This document shows positions 35,671 to 47,118 of a DNA stretch of 64,000 nt, in pieces. The stretch is from positions 45,330,196-45,394,195 of the forward strand of contig NC_052618.1 of assembly GCF_016545825.1 (NCBI RefSeq), read 5' to 3'. The notes below the pieces were generated by a model. It saw nothing but the letters and a program-made list of their open reading frames with translations. It was not told where the DNA came from and ran no database searches. This stretch comes from Eucalyptus grandis. Taxonomy: Eukaryota > Streptophyta > Magnoliopsida > Myrtales > Myrtaceae. The position numbers were made by a program, and so were the translations under genes. Position 1 is the stretch's first letter, and every line of letters begins with the position of its first letter.

Positions 35671-36442
35671 TAATTGTATTGATGGATGAATAGATGGTAT
35701 GGTTTAATAGATGATATGAATTGATAGATGTGTGGATCGTATGATATCAATTGATTGGATCGAATGGAAATGACCGTGAGTGGTCTTGTTGGCATATAAT
35801 CGACTAAGTCGATTAGATTGATGCTTCGATCTATAATATGATCGCTTGGGTGCCTATATGATCTCGTAGGTAATATGCAGGTGGAATCGAGGCCAAGGTA
35901 AGTCCTCGACTCATGTTGTGCATAGGCAGCCCTAAGGTGTATTAGTTTACTAATCGGGTCTTAGGGGGTAGAACTTGCTGAGACGTTGTCTCAAAGTGGT
36001 TATTGAATAACCATTTCAGACTGGATGAGGAGCCTAAGGAGCATGAATCGATGAGGAGATCCCCGTTGAGGAACTCCGAAGAGGAGTACATGGAGGAGGA
36101 CCTCGAGTACGACCCGGATGAGGACCGAGATCCCGTCTGTATTGTCGACCTTGTTTGCATGTGAATAGACGTTAGACCAGAGTTGCGTATATATAGTATT
36201 GTAGAATACTATGAGATGCATGTAAAAAGATGTAGTTGTGAATTTTCAATAAAGGAAATATATGGCCTGCTTTTCTATCCCATTGCTTTATTGTCTGGGG
36301 ATTTATAACTGTTTCCGCATGTGCATATATAAATGAAAGGGTCGGCGATACATAGTCCTGGGATATCGCATTTTGAAATCGACCAAAAGTAAGGGATGTG
36401 TGCGTGCCTGAGGATCGGGTCGTGACAAGAAGATCAAAGAAG

Positions 36443-39400
36443 CTACTTAGATTTCATACTAAGGGTTAGCAAAAAATCATGTATTGAATAACTGAGAGCA
36501 TGTGTTAGTGTGCTTACTAAGTAGAGAGAGAGAGAGATTCCTACGTAGGTCGTACAAGTAAGTACCTGAAAAGCTCTTTTGAACCGAAGCGTGGTAATTA
36601 TCTCTGATATCATTAACATTTCGATGATCTTATCTATTGCTTGAAAGTAATATATCCTCCAAGACTGCTTGAAATGCAATGCACTACAAAATCCCAAGAA
36701 TCCAATTGTGAATCCCGGTCCCAAGCCCACATAGAACCAATTATGGGCGTCCATATTGCCTTCATTAGGTTCACCTCCATTTCGAGAATCACCATCTTGT
36801 CCATAGATATCAGGATGTTGCTCATCTCTAGGGAAAACTTTCAAAAGAGGAGCTCCACAAAGTCCATCGTTACCGCGATACACAGATTCATCATCCACGG
36901 TACGCAGATGAATGCTTGAAGGAATAGGGCCTGATAAATTATTGAATGAGAGTTTGAGATGACCCAGAAAGTCCATGTTGGATATGCTAGGAGGGATTCT
37001 ACCCGAAATCTTGTTGTTGGATAGGTCAAGGGATTCTAATTTTTTGAGGTCGCCAACGTTTGTAGGGATTTTCCCACTCAAATTGTTTTGAGAGAGGTTC
37101 AAATTCTGAAGTTGGACGAGCCTAGTCAACTTTTTTGGTATTTCACCATTTAAATTGTTTGCAGATAAGTCAATGGAATGGAAGAATTGGAGTGTCTTGT
37201 CATATATTCGGCTAGTTCCCTTTGCATGAACCATAACTAAATGAGTGTAGTTTCTGCCCAAGGGTTCTGAAGGGGCCGATCTTCAACCATAGACAACAAT
37301 TGATTAAAACACAGCGGAACGCTTCCGGAAATGTTGTTCCGTGCTAGGCTTAAAAAATGGAGATGCTGAAGTTGGCAGAGTTGCGTGGGAATGCCTCCGG
37401 TGAAACTATTCTTCTCAAGATCGATGATGGCTAATGGCTGAAAATGTCGTCCAAATGGAGGAATTTCACCAGTGAAGTCATTATCACTTAGATCAAGGAA
37501 GAGAAGTTCAGTTAGGTTTGACAAACATTTGGGAAGCACTTTGTCGAATCCATTTTTATGCAGGTTCAGAACTTGTAATCCCTCAAAATGGCAGAAAGAG
37601 TTAGTAATCTGACCTCGTAATCTGTTGTCACTCAGCGAAATCACTTCCAATGCTTTCAACTTTTTCAGACATAAGGGTGGTCTCCCGGATAGTTGGTTCT
37701 TTGACAGATCAAGATAAATTAGGTTCTCCATCGCACATAGTGAATTTGGTATGCTGCCGCTGAGATTGTTACTAGAAAGAATCATTAACCATAACCGTGG
37801 CATCTTGTTCTGTCCATTTTGGAAATGGGGCTTAGAAAGGGTAGTCTCCCGGATAGTTGGTTCTTTGACAGATCAAGATAATATAGGTTCTCCATCGCCC
37901 ATAGAAAATTCGGTATGTTGCCGCTGAGATTGTTACCAGAAAGAAGAAGTTTTTCTAACAGTGGCATCTTGTTTCCGTCCATTCTGGAAATGGGGCCTTT
38001 GAGCATATTGTTACTGAGATCAAGCTCTTTAACGTTGAGTAAAATGTCGGGAAGCCAATTGAGAACTTCATCTGAGATGTTTGCATTGGACATGCGCAAG
38101 ACTGAAATATTCCTCTGTGTTCGAAGCCACAATGGAAATTTCGGTCCCACATCGAAATCTGACATACCAATATACTGAAGTTGGAATGGAGGAACCCAGG
38201 CGGGATCAAAACTTAAAACAAGTTCATTAGACGAAATGGACAAATAGGTCAGGCTCGTGAGATTAGCAAAGTGCGATTCACCAACAACTCCGTCCAATGA
38301 ATTATTTGTTATGTAAAAAATCTCTAGTCTAAATAGTCGCCCGATACTTTCCGGGATGTTCCCACTCAATTTTTTGTAGCTGAGTCTTAACTCTCTTAGA
38401 GATGATAGCTCCCCCAAAGTTACCGGAATAGGTCCCGATATTGAGTTTCCTGACAAACTTAGGTACTCGAGATCTTTGAAACTCCCAAATTGGTCTGGTA
38501 TATGGCCACTGAAATTATTGGCACTGAAATCACATATCCTCAAGTCACTTTGTGCCGACTCTAAAGGACCATGGATGATGCTCCCAACATCTCCATCAAA
38601 GTTATTATACGCCAACCTTAATACACGCAACTTGTAGAGACTGCTGAAGTTTTTCAGAATTTGACCGTCTAGCAAATTATCAGACACATCAAGAAAGGAA
38701 AGTTGTTGATTATTATCAAAGAGTGTCCTAGGAAATGTGCCTTTTAATAAATTCTGGCTCAAATCGATATGTTCGAGCTTGCTACAGTTGTAGAACCAGG
38801 GAGGAATAGTAGAATTTATGGAATTGCCTGAAAGATCCAGGAATCTTAAAGAAGTGAAGTTGACGGATAAAGAGTGAGGAAGTTTTTCGAGAGAATAATA
38901 CTTCAACTGCAAAGATTGCAGTGAAGAAAGCATATTAATGGAACTAAACCAATCTTTGGCTTTCCTAAGGTCAATGACAGCGAGATGAAAGTATTTCAAG
39001 GAAGATAATTTCGACACCCACTGAAGGTTATCACTTGTTAAATAACCCTCGCTAAACTTACAGGCAAGATCCAGATATTGCAAGTTGGATAGGTTACCGA
39101 GGTGATGAGGTATGTTTCCATCAAAACCTGCGGATGATAGATTAAGATACTCTAGTCTCTGGAGAGTACCAAAGAATTGGGGGATTTTTTGCTTGGAAAA
39201 ATTGTTGAGGCTAAGGTCTAGATACTTCAAATGCTTCAGTTCAGCCAAAGATGCATGGATTTTACCTGCCAAGCTGCTCTGATCCGAACCTATGATATCT
39301 CCATAGGGGTTGGTCTTAAAGCATGGATTTCGAAGATCGAGTTAGAAAACATGGCCAGTCTTTTTGCTGCATTCAACTCCTTTCCACTCACAACAATCCT

Positions 39401-39584
39401 TGCTAGTCCACGATGACAAGCATTTAGAATGGTCGATGAGACCTTGCCTGAATTTCAAGAGAGCTTCTCTCTGTGTACCAAAGCAGCTCACATTGGTGAA
39501 AACTTCGGAATGGCCAAACTCAAATGATTGAAACATGAGAAGAGTCCACAATATGAGGGGTGCAAAGGCAGGGGCTGATGCCAT
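36443..39584 (-). pseudogene. LRR receptor-like protein (EIX2-like) pseudogene, copy B
   Basis: Nearly full-length RLP gene. From ATG 39584: a hydrophobic signal peptide (APAFAPLILWTLLMFQSFEF), an LRR N-cap with paired cysteines (DCCEWKGVEC) and over twenty LRRs, including the 495-codon open piece 39272-37785. An acidic juxtamembrane stretch, one membrane helix (FYVGLGPGFTIGFLGFCSAL, near 36740) and a short tail follow. EIX2-type RLPs sit at the plasma membrane and signal through partner kinases. Defects: a TAA at 39344-39342 (Lys in copy A), a frame change near 37800 caused by a 164-bp tandem duplication, and another frame change near 37250. The last reading piece extends past the usual short tail, so the true stop may be elsewhere. 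It could have been active recently, but as read it encodes no full receptor. No intron is evident. Confidence 0.93.
37675..38002 (-). repeat. 164-bp tandem duplication inside RLP copy B
   Basis: Two direct copies offset by 164 bp: TCTCCCGGATAGTTGGTTC at 37681 and 37845, and CATCTTGTT at 37801 and 37965. Each encodes MENL-YLDLSKNQLSGR-P preceded by an NNLSG-IPN LRR. Since 164 is not a multiple of three, the duplication itself shifts the frame. Copy A has only one copy (about 560-720). Confidence 0.88.
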
Positions 39585-40744
39585 TGCTTTCGATAATATG
39601 GGATTAGGAAATGCAGTGTACTTCCTCCGTTTTATGGTGACATGGGTCTTGGGAAGGTCTTAATTGAACTTCATCAAGAAAAGGACATTACTCGTTTCCT
39701 ACTTATTTGATTTGGCCATCACTCTCGATCAACGTTGTCACACCCCGAATCCTAATAGAAAAATGAAATGACATGGTTGTCATTTGAATTCTATGCAACA
39801 AACATATTTATTAATAACTCAAAATATATCAAATCTTCATCACTTTAAGATGTGATTTACAAATTCATAGAATAGATAGCACAACTTATCTCAAAATGCC
39901 TACAACCAAACAACAAACATTACTTGAATTGTCAAATTCGCGATTCTATCGAATAATTGAGAAACAACATTAAAATCAAGTAAAACGTTACCTCAACTAC
40001 AAAATGGTTAAACTACGCCTAAATGCTAACAAAAAAATTTATACGTACTAACAAATCACATATTCAAAACGATTATTCAGGCCATTCGCAATGCGAAACT
40101 TGAACACGAAATCCTAAAATTTCAGTCCAACTAAACCGTTAATTCAAATCAACTTTCACGAAATCTCATGGTTCTACAACGACATAATTTATATTTTCCA
40201 TGAAATCCTGGAGCTCCACAGCTCAAGAATCGAACTTTGCAGCTCAATTTTCACTAAATTTTAACTTTGAGCCATAATTTTGAAAACTACTATGATTAGA
40301 CAAACGAAGGGCACAAGCACTTAGCGGACGTTGCGATATGAAGTCAAATTAGCTTGGCAAAGCACCTATAGCGTGAATGCACAAAACCCTCTCTCCCTCT
40401 CTCTCTTTTCCTTTTCTTCTTCTTTCCCTTTTTCACTATCCTTTTCTCTCCGTTTGTGTGGTCTCCGCCCGTCGGCCCGTCTTTAAAAGCTGAAGGTGTC
40501 CACTATTCCTTGTTTTTGTTGACTCAGTCAACTTCGTCATTTTTTTTTTTTTTTTTTTTTTGCTTTGATCGAGTCAAAGTCCATATTTACAAATGCGATG
40601 AAAGACCGCCATGTTCTGGAGATGCCTTCCGAGCCAGGACCAACCAATCACCAGACTGCAGCCAAAAGCCTAAGTACCATCTTCTGCAGGGTATTGGACA
40701 GGAGTATTAGAGTCAATGGTCAATAGTTTGATTGATAATAACGT
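39585..40744. repeat. Duplicated upstream region of the RLP genes (copy B side)
   Basis: Matches 11625-12767 with small differences. It contains the same CT-rich stretch (40387-40450) and a longer poly-T run (40540-40560). It presumably held the promoter of the minus-strand RLP gene. A short plus-strand ORF over the poly-T run is not called. Confidence 0.85.
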
Positions 40745-41709
40745 GTCAATGGACATGTCGAATCCACTCCTTTCGAGCTCTTAATTGTATTATCGATTTC
40801 ATCAGGTAGGCACAGTCCGTGCTAAGAGGTCGATTAAGTATAAGACCTTTGTATTGAATTGTCAACTTATAAATCTTTTCATAGCATTGTTCGATGTGTG
40901 ATTCTTTCCGTTCGTTCGGTCTTTAGTCGAGGGAATTTTAGTGGACTTGCCGTCACCGCTCTCCCCGCAAGACATATACATAACATTTAGGATAGATTTC
41001 TCTGTTTATTTATCGCAACTTCTTACCCAGCCTCAAACCTTCTACAACCACAAATGAATCCTTGCTCCCATCTGTCGATTTGATAGAGTGCATATGAGTC
41101 AAGTCTTCAAAAGAGTTATCAATCGAGACATCAGGGAGTTAAAGGCGAATGGACGTCGACTTTCGATGCATAAAGGTCATGCACACTTTGGCGGACCTAG
41201 GAGGCTCATGGCAGCCTCCGCCCCTCATAGGACGAAATATTTTTTTATATATGTTATTTAAATGAGAAAATTGCATCTTGCCTCATTCTCTTAAATTCTC
41301 AATTCGCCATTGCACGCACAAAATAGGGGTGATCAGTTTTCGAGTGAACCAATTCTCATCATAAAATAAAGAATCGCCCACGAAAAACCAATTCCACAAA
41401 CTAGGAATCAGGAACAATACACTAGTTCCTGAACCCACCTGGGAAGGACTACTAATCTGATTCAAATTCCGAGCAAGTCCATCGAACCAGCTTTGTGATC
41501 ACCACCACAACCTAGAACCTGGCTAATAACTTTCAAGAATCTCACCAACTAAGATTTTCAAGACAGCAACAAGGGAACAAGGCACACGAGCAATATCATC
41601 ACTTCTTCATCTGATTCGTGTAGAATAGATTGCTCATCACCGATTCGTGTTATGAGCGGTGAGCAAAGCGGCAAGCCAGAGAGAGAGAGTGGCGAGCAAG
41701 GTGGCAAGC

Positions 41710-41711
<2 letters not shown>

Positions 41712-41752
<41 letters not shown>
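41712..41752. repeat. (GA)n microsatellite in C1
   Basis: About 20 GA repeats within a longer GA-rich stretch. The equivalent tract in C2 is 46238-46290. Confidence 0.95.
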
Positions 41753-41754
<2 letters not shown>

Positions 41755-42449
41755 ACAAGGCTATGAGAGACAAGCCACCTTTTCATCTAATTCGTGTAGA
41801 ATAGATTGCTCATCCCGCCAATTCGTGTCGTGAGCGGTGACCAAGGCTGTGAGCCCGAGGGAGCGAGGGAGTGAGGGAGCTACGAGCTATGAGAGACAGG
41901 CCAAAGGAACTTGCAAAGATTTTAAACATAAAATTAATTTATATACATATATAAGTCCGGATGAGTGGGTTTATACCCGGAACTGAAAATTGGATCAATA
42001 TTTACAAGTCCCAATTTATTTCAGATCTTGATTCGGTTCTTTTGCATACCGCTAGCACAAAATATGGGTGAACTACACTTTTGCAATATGGGTTTATACG
42101 ATTCTGTGATTGCACTCTCTGTCTTGTGCCCAACTTGTCCTTTTATGCATGCTCGCACAAAAAGGATAATGCATGAAAGGATAAGTTAGTCGACGGCCAC
42201 CACAAGCTCACTCCCCCGATCCATCGTTGTCGGTCATGCTCGCATTCCAATTCACTACCTCAATGCATTGGAACTTTCCTCCATGGCTTGAGTACGAAGT
42301 TTTGAGACATTTTGGCATGGTTTCTTGGCCTGTTTGGCAGCTCATTCAGATAATTTTGTATGTGTCGGGCCAATAGAATGAGTGACAAAACATATCGTGC
42401 GCATCAGGCAAGATTGGTGGAATAAACAAAGATTTCAAGAAAAATATAA

Positions 42450-42934
42450 GGAAAATTATCTAAAAAGTCCCAAACATATTGCATTTTTGTCAATTTAGTT
42501 CTAAACTTTTCAATTCTGCCAATCAGGTTGTAAATATTTTCACTTCAGGACAATTAAATTTTAAACATTTTAACTTCTTACAAATTGAGTCCATTTGGCC
42601 AATTTGGCCAGAAATTACTGACGTGAATAGTTTGGCGCTGACGTGGCAATTTTAAAATAAATATTGATTTTTTTATTTTTTTAGTCGGCCGGTGAGGGTT
42701 GGCCGGCAATCCTTGGTAGCCCTAGATCCAACTCCACCCCCCCAAAGCTAAAAAGTAAAAAAACATAAAAAAAAAAAATCAAAATATATTAAAATATTAT
42801 GAAAACAAAAGACGGTAATTTTCCATCAAAGTTGGGCCGGATAGACTCAACTAGTAAGAAGTGAAAAGATTTATAACTAAATTGGTAAAATTGAAATGTT
42901 TATGATTGAATTAGTTATTTGGTTAATTTTCCCG
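42450..42934. mobile_element. MITE-like element with terminal inverted repeats
   Basis: The left end GGAAAATTATCTAAAAAG and the following CAATTTAGTTCTAAACTTTTC are mirrored by the right end in inverse orientation (TTGGTTAATTTTCCCGG, preceded by ATGATTGAATTAG). It is about 485 bp and non-coding, with a low-complexity AT centre, and is absent from the C2 paralogue. Possible 9-bp direct flanks are imperfect, so the superfamily is uncertain. A related half-element is at 20985-21125. Confidence 0.7.
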
Positions 42935-43257
42935 GAAAATACAAAACAGGAACAACCTTTGATTGAAACATGGTAGAGTTTCTACGTTTGGAAGTCCTGT
43001 AGATGACTTTTTCCTAACGTGCGACTGCGTGATGTATCACCAATATAAAAGCGACATATGTATTGTGCATAGGACAAAATTTGACGGAAGAAAACCAAAA
43101 TGATTCACACTATATGCCAAAAATTACTGAAAAAGCCAAAATGGAAAACTGTACGAGGCGTATAAATAACGATAATCGAGGGGGTTGATTTATGACTTCC
43201 TGATTGGCTAGCATCTCGGTAAGGCTAGTTATATATTTCTCACTTACTTATCCGAGC

Positions 43258-43671
43258 TTGGATTGCGGCTTGCCTTATGAATTGTGCAATCTTCATGCTC
43301 ATCTCCTTGCTGACTTCGTGTGCATGCCTATATTCATGCACCTACCGAACCAGACTGAGACGAGGGTTCCGGTTGAAGGAAGATCCGTGCAAGGACTGCT
43401 CAGTCCACTGCTGCTGCATGTACTGCGCGCATTGTCAAGAGTCCCGAGAGCTCAAGAGCCGCGGATTCAATGTGGCAAAGGGTAAAAACCCATCCCTTTC
43501 AAACATCTTCGTGCTGGATAGCTTCCTAATTGTGTGTCTACTGGTCTTTTCAAGTGTTGAGCAAGTACTGACTTAAAATGGTCGGATTGATGTGTAGGAT
43601 GGGAAGGAAACGCCAGGCAACATAGCGAAGTGGCAATGGCTCCAGCGGTGCAAGGCGCTACGAGGCGGTAG
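43258..43671 (+). pseudogene. PLAC8/PCR-family gene fragment (last two exons)
   Basis: 3' half of a gene of the plant cadmium resistance / cell number regulator family, small cysteine-rich plasma-membrane proteins of the PLAC8 type. From about 43278 the frame reads MLISLLTSCACLYSCTYRTR (part of a membrane helix), then EDPCKDCSVHCCCMYCAHCQ and RELKSRGFNVAKG, the family's CxxCxxHxxCxxCxxCQ-type block. A GT donor follows 43481 and an AG acceptor ends at 43597. Splicing joins the frame perfectly to a second exon reading WEGNARQHSEVAMAPAVQGA and ending TAG at 43669-43671, as in known family C termini. The upstream exon with the first cysteine motif is missing, and the sequence near 43262-43276 appears shifted relative to the expected Cys-Gly start. 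No intact gene; an assembly-independent 5' half is not in the window. Confidence 0.85.
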
Positions 43672-43969
43672 TGTCCAGTGCTGATTGCGGGCAACTTCTT
43701 TTTTTTTTTGGAATAACGTGTCATGGTATTATCGGTTTCATTTGGTTGGTGCAGTCTGTGCTAAGAGTTTTGATTAAGCTTATACTATAAGACCTTCCGG
43801 GTGAGTATTGAGTTGTCAACTTCCGAATCTTTTGATGGCAGTGTCCAATGTGTGATTCTTCCCATTCGTTCGGTCTCTGTGCCGAGGGAATTTTAATGGA
43901 ATTGTTGTCGTTGCTCTTAACACCAAACATAAATCGTACCAAAACTACATAACATTTAGGATTGATTTC

Positions 43970-45570
43970 GGCAGAAGTACACTACAAGTGCTTATAACTC
44001 GCACGCCACACTTAAGTCGCCATAACTTCAAAACTGGTACACTTAAGTGCCACTTTTTTTTTCGAGTGGGACACTTAAGTGCCACCTCCGGCGACCCTCG
44101 CCGGAAATCCTACGCGGCAATATTTTATTTTATTTTTTGCCTACGTGGCTGCATGAGCTCCAAATCAAATAAAAATTAAAAAAAAAAAAAATTAAAAATT
44201 AAAATTTTTAATTTTAAAAATTTTAAAACTTTTTTTAAAAAAGAAAATTTTAAAAATTTTAATTTTAAAAAATTAAAAATTTTAAAATAAGAAAATTTTA
44301 AAATTTTAATTTTAAAAATTTTAAAAATTTTAATTTTAAAAATTTTAAAAATTTTAATTTTAAAAAATTTTAAAATTTTAATTTTAAAAATTTTAAAAAT
44401 TTTAATTTTAAAAATTTTAAAAATTTTAATTTTAAAAATTAAAAAAATTTTAAAAAATAAGAAAATTTTAAAAATTTTAATTTTAAAAATTTTAAAAAAT
44501 TTTAAAAAAGAAAAATTTAAAAATTTTAATTTTAAAAATTTTAAAAATTAAAAAAAAAAAGAAAATTTTAAAATTTTAATTTTAAAAATTTTAAAAATTT
44601 TAAAAAAATTAAATTTTTTTGAAAAATTAAAAAATTTAAGAAAATAATAAAATTTAAAAAATTTTAATTTTAAAAATATAAAAATAATAATAAGAAAATT
44701 TAAAAAAATTTAAAAATTAAAAAAGGGGGGGGAGAGGCGGCGGCGGAGGTGGCGGTGGTGAGGGAGCCGGCGGTGGCGGCAAGGGAGCCGCCCGTTCGGC
44801 CTCCCACTCCCCACTTTTTTATAATTTTTTTAATTTTAATTTTTTTAAAAAATTTTCTTAATTTTTAAAAATTTTAAAATTTTCTTAAATTAAAAAAATT
44901 AAAATTTTCTTAATTTAAAAAAATTAAATTTTCTTAATTTTTTTAAATTTTTTAAAATTTTCTTAATTTTTTTAAATTTTCTTAATTTTTTAAAATTTTC
45001 TTAATTTTTTAAAATTTTTAAATTTTTTTAATTTTTTTAATTTTTCTTATTTTTTAAAATTTTAAAAATTTTAACATTTTTAAAATTTTTCTTAATTTTT
45101 AAAATTTTTAAAATTTTCTTAATTTTAAAATTTTTTCTTAATTTTTAAAATTTTCTTAATTTTTAAAATTTTTCTTAATTTTTAAAAAAAAAATTTAAAT
45201 TTTTCTTAATTTTAAAAAAAATTTAAATTTTTCTTAATTTTAAAAAAAAATTTAAATTTTTCTTTTTTTTAAAAAATTTTTTTGAATATTTTAAATCTAA
45301 TTTAATTAATTTATATACTATTATTCACACGTAGACGTGAAACGGCGTCGTTTTTGCATTTTCTCCGCCACGTCGCCGTGCAAACGACGCCGTTTGGGAC
45401 CGAGCTCGGGAAAGTCGCCACGTCAGCTATTTGGCCGGATTTTCGCCGGAGTGGCACTTAAGTGTCCCATTTTACTCCGATGATGGCACTTAAGTGTACC
45501 ATTTTAAAGTTATGGCGATTCTTAAGTGTCCCTTACGCCAAGTGCTATGGCGACCTGCGTCCCCACACTC
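43970..45570. mobile_element. Mutator-type fold-back element, 1.6 kb
   Basis: The 9-bp direct duplication ATTGATTTC flanks the element at 43961-43969 and 45571-45579. The C1 paralogue has a single ATAGATTTC at the same place (about 40992-41000) with no insert. Nine-bp duplications are typical of Mutator-like transposons. The subterminal sequences are inverted repeats: TCGCCATAACTT, GGTACACTTAAGTGCCA and CACTTAAGTG occur on the left, with their reverse complements on the right (45430-45530). The outermost ~40 bp do not pair well. The interior consists of two long AT arms built of AAAATTTTAAAAATTTTAAT-like units (left) and TTTTCTTAATTTTT units (right), which are largely complementary and would fold into a hairpin around a GC-rich centre. 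There is no transposase, so it is non-autonomous. Confidence 0.85.
44725..44813. other. GC-rich centre of the fold-back element
   Basis: 89 bp of almost pure G+C, purine-biased at the left (GGGGGGGGAGAGGCGGCGG), set between ~560-bp and ~480-bp A/T-only arms. It occupies the loop of the predicted hairpin and contains GGNGG runs that could form a quadruplex. Confidence 0.8.
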
Positions 45571-46235
45571 ATTGATTTCTCTATTTATTTATCGCAACTT
45601 CTACGCCCACAAATGACTCCTTGCTCTCATCCATCGATTGGATCGAGTGTAAATGGGTCAAGTCTTTAAAAGAATTATCAATCAAGACATTTGGGAGCTA
45701 AAGGCGAATGGACGTCGACTTTTACGGTAATAAGATTTTCTCACTCCTTATGGAACTCGGAGGTAATAATTTCGAATTTAGATATGCGCATATTGGCGGA
45801 CCAAGGAGGCTCATGGTAGCCTCCGCCCACCCCTCCTAGGACGAAATATTTTCTATATATGTTATTTAAATGAAAAATTTGTGTCTTGCCTCGAATTCTC
45901 GATTTGCCATTGTATGGACAAAGTATGGGTGATCATTCAAAGTGAGTCCATTTACACCCTAGAATAGAGAACCGCCCACAAAGGGTCAGTTCCACAAATT
46001 GAGAATCGGGAACCACCCACTAGTTCCTAGACCCACCTAGGAACCGAAACACTGATCCGCTGTAATTCTCCAATGAGTCGATGGAACTGGCATGTGATCA
46101 CCACCACAACCCAGATTTTCAAAGAGTGGGGCTAATCACTTTCATTAGTAACTAAGATTTTCAGGATGGCAACAAGGAAACAGGGCACCGGCATGATCAC
46201 CTCTTCATCTTATTTGTGTAGAATAGATTGCTCAT

Positions 46236-46237
<2 letters not shown>

Positions 46238-46290
<53 letters not shown>
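46238..46290. repeat. (GA)n microsatellite in C2
   Basis: About 26 GA repeats, orthologous in position to 41712-41752 in C1. A minus-strand (LS)n ORF over it is an artefact. Confidence 0.95.
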
Positions 46291-46291
<1 letters not shown>

Positions 46292-46598
46292 CCAATGGAA
46301 TTTAAACATAAATATATATAGGTCCAGTCTAGGTGAGTGGGTCCATCCTTAGAATTGAAAATTGGACCGATATTCACTGGTTCTAATTTATTACGGTTCC
46401 CATTCGATTTGGTTCTTTTACCCACCCCTCGCACGAAAGTATGTGTAAACTATACTTCTGCGACATGGGTATACATGATTCTAGTATTGCACGATACGTC
46501 TTATGCCCAACTTATCCTTTTACGCATGCTCAGATAAATGGATAAGTTAGTCGACGGCCACCTCTAGCTCACTCCGTTCGATCCATCGTCGTCGGTCA

Positions 46599-46808
46599 TG
46601 ACAGAGAGTGAAGACGAAGATGTGTTTTGAAGGAAAAATTTGTAATTCTATATCGTTGTATCATCCTTGTACGTGTATACATATATAGTACAAAAAGAGA
46701 ATCAATGAAAGAGTAAACACGATTACAATTTCCTTCTTTATCTCCGTCTATCTTTGACTAAATCAATTAGAATTGGACTCTATAATAAAATCGTAACCTT
46801 CTCCAACA
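46599..46808 (-). repeat. 3' LTR of E3
   Basis: 210 bp; minus strand begins TGTTGGAGAAGG and ends CTCTGTCA, giving TG...CA ends. It is preceded on the minus strand by the purine tract GTTTGAGGGGAAA (46809-46821) and contains a TATA-like ACTATATATG. No 5' partner was found. Confidence 0.75.
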
Positions 46809-47118
46809 TTTCCCCTCAAACTAGCAAATTATTTAAGTCAAAGATGCCTAGCTTGCTTAGCAGATAAGTATGTTGTCTTTGGCACAAAGGTTTAGTGAAA
46901 AAATCCACAAGTTGCTCCATTGTTCCAATTCCTCGAATTGTTACGATTTCTTCTTGAATTTTTTTCTTGAATGAAGTGACAATCAACTTCTATATGTTTT
47001 TTCCTTTCATGAAAGATATGATTTGCTGTTAATTTAAGTGCAGCATCATTATCATAGAATAACTCACTTGCCCTATCAATTTCTACTCCAAGATCTGAGA
47101 GTAGGCCTCGTATCCAAA

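Larger units (their letters stand above)
33392..36427 (+). mobile_element. Probable solo LTR, ~3.0 kb
   Basis: Begins TGTGACATCCAGATTTTCGG and ends GATCGGGTCGTGACA, i.e. TG...CA with TGTGACA/CGTGACA edges. The flanking 5-mers are ACAAG (33387-33391) and AGAAG (36428-36432), a one-mismatch target duplication. There is no gag-pol inside. A GC- and CpG-rich leader-like block (33780-34380) sits after a GA-rich tract, and AT-rich sequence with two sets of tandem repeats follows. Long LTRs of this style occur in Ty3/gypsy elements, but the lineage is not established. Overlapping ORFs of 80-190 codons on both strands in 33490-34420 are compositional and not called. The element ends 16 bp from the end of the RLP copy B reading frame. 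An alternative is a truncated non-coding retroelement. Confidence 0.65.
40745..43040. repeat. Intergenic segment C1 (paralogue of C2)
   Basis: Colinear with 43715-50890 once insertions are removed from C2. Shared landmarks include TTTATTTATCGCAACTTCT, a GGACGTCGACTTT stretch, GTAGAATAGATTGCTCATC, GA-repeats and TTAGTCGACGGCCACC, then a CGTTGTCGGTCATG region and TTTTGTATGTGTC. It carries the empty sites for the fold-back element (near 40989-41000) and for E3 (near 42232-42240). No gene was recognised. Confidence 0.82.

Noticed and set aside
44160..45300. AT-rich replication origin or matrix attachment region
   Set aside because: Possible by composition alone, but the 9-bp duplication and paralogous empty site show it is a transposable element interior.
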